In this document: positions 36,674 through 37,163 of the stretch, in pieces
Position numbering within the stretch: the stretch's first letter is position 1
Layout of the letters: every line of letters starts with the position of its first letter
DNA from: a virus
Virus record (IMG/VR): IMGVR_UViG_3300038954_000740
Span: 1-37,163 of that record
Length of the DNA stretch: 37,163 nt
Reading direction: 5' to 3' (one strand)
Notes under the pieces: generated by a model
The model's database searches: none
What the model saw: only the letters and a program-made list of their open reading frames with translations
What the model was told of the DNA's origin: nothing
Translations under genes and position numbers: made by a program

Positions 36674-36695
36674 GAGGTCATGAGGTCGTGACATC
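36670..36695. promoter_or_regulatory. Partition operator 2, site 1 (upstream of parA)
   Basis: Tandem units TCATGAGG, TCATGAGG, TCGTGACATC overlapping the parA start codon. Related to the repeats at 35490 and 35829. Confidence 0.7.
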
Positions 36696-36788
36696 CAGAG
36701 GTCTGGAGGTAATCGGAACGTGAGCTCGTGACATCGGGAGGCAACGTCGGCACGGGCTCGCCACGGCGTCAAGATGTGCGCTTCATGA

Positions 36789-36952
36789 GGCCGATCTCGT
36801 GTTACAATGGGCGTGTTACAGCAAGCGCCCCCGAAACGCCGCGAAATCCCCACGTGCAGCCGCTGAAGGCGGATTCGGCCGTAACGCGGGCCCGCAGCTG
36901 TAACACGGCCGAATCGGCCTCCAATCGGGACCGCAAACACAGGTGGGCGAGG
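36789..36952. mobile_element. About 164-bp insertion with inverted repeats in the element-B leader
   Basis: Compared with copy A (CATGAG joined to AGCGCAG at 13278-13290), copy B has about 164 extra bases. They contain GTGTTACA twice (36799-36806, 36813-36820), its inverted form CTGTAACAC (36898-36906), a perfect 11-bp pair GATTCGGCCGT (36872-36882)/ACGGCCGAATC (36905-36915), and the palindrome GCGGGCCCGC (36886-36895). It carries no gene. It could be a MITE-like insertion or a separate iteron-bearing control region. Confidence 0.5.
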
Positions 36953-37163
36953 AGCGCAGATCCGCGCCGGCAGGGGCTCACCCGCGACCCGGCCCCTCCG
37001 GTGCGGATCGGAGCGACGACCAGGCGGCTGCCAGCGGTCGGAGCTTGATCGGCGGGCGCCGGTCAGGACGGCCGGACACGCCTGGAGGCGTCCGGGGCGC
37101 ATGAGCGACGCGGGGAGGAAGCAGGCGCGGGAGGTCCGTCGACCGCGCGATGCGGCTTCCGCA
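36953..37163 (+). ncRNA. Structured non-coding element copy B, 5' part
   Basis: Aligns with 13284-13494 of copy A with about seven differences. It contains the long 5' stem (GATCCGCGCCGG at 36959-36970 with CCGGTGCGGATC), in which an A-U pair of copy A is a G-U pair here, and the CGGTC/GATCG stem, where A-U is again G-U. The element continues at base 1-453 across the circle junction. It begins about 280 bp from, and is divergent to, the cassette 2 parA. The ~50 bp before the insertion (36741-36788) are also shared with 13234-13283. Confidence 0.55.
37135..37163. repeat. Terminal overlap, second copy
   Basis: Identical to bases 1-29. Joining the ends restores a 635-nt element that aligns end to end with an internal copy at 13284-13920, which supports true circularity. 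Confidence 0.9.

Noticed and set aside
1-37163. CRISPR array, tRNA or rRNA genes
   Set aside because: No regularly spaced 25-40 bp repeats with unique spacers, no cloverleaf with a plausible anticodon arm, and no rRNA-like stretch were seen.

Overview
The window reads as one complete circular replicon. Its last 29 bases repeat its first 29, so the circle is about 37,134 bp, and a 635-nt repeated element runs across the ends. The DNA is GC-rich and most proteins are strongly acidic. Very few start codons have a clear Shine-Dalgarno sequence. Together these suggest a plasmid or phage-plasmid of a halophilic Bacteroidota/Rhodothermota-type bacterium such as Salinibacter. This is an inference from composition and style; no rRNA, tRNA or core chromosomal gene is present to confirm it.

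The circle looks like two related replicons joined together. Half 1 runs from about 35.4 kb through the origin of numbering to 12.2 kb; half 2 runs from about 12.2 to 35.4 kb. Each half has the same series of modules in the same order: a minus-strand ribbon-helix-helix/ParA partition cassette with its own repeats at three places; a roughly 636-nt GC-rich structured non-coding element; a site-specific recombination locus (two dif-like sites in half 1, a short serine recombinase with a res-like site in half 2); a minus-strand operon of three paralogous genes (N-terminally conserved acidic protein, two-CxxC zinc protein, acidic protein); a palindromic or phased regulatory region; a small HTH gene; a small gene overlapping by ATGA the start of a replication gene; and a replication gene with a candidate origin inside its linker. 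The replication machinery differs: half 1 has a PrimPol/SF3-helicase fusion, half 2 a winged-helix initiator-like protein plus DnaB.

Behind each replication module lies a different virion-like block. Half 1: VRR-NUC nuclease, HGGYA-type zinc protein, coiled-coil protein, acidic protein, tape-measure-like protein, two paralogous proteins around a lipoprotein, and a small protein. Half 2: two internal-virion-like helical proteins, a 2371-residue polyvalent protein with an HExxH peptidase and an LPD38-like C-terminus, a double-HTH protein and a small-terminase-like protein. I see no large terminase, portal, capsid, integrase with a full-length C-terminus, or relaxase. Half 2 also carries a DUF4258/YgiT toxin-antitoxin pair, a second YgiT-type antitoxin without an obvious toxin, and a tandem pair of near-identical HTH genes.

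The most unusual signals are: (i) the two copies of a structured non-coding element whose sequence differences within predicted stems keep pairing only on the + strand; (ii) a 15-bp motif, GTTCGCGCGCAAACG and close variants, found only in half 2, always in one orientation, both between genes and six times in the same reading frame inside the giant polyvalent protein; (iii) an about 88-nt small RNA with a consensus promoter and terminator in a gene-free region; (iv) two independent partition systems with the same three-operator layout but different operator repeats.
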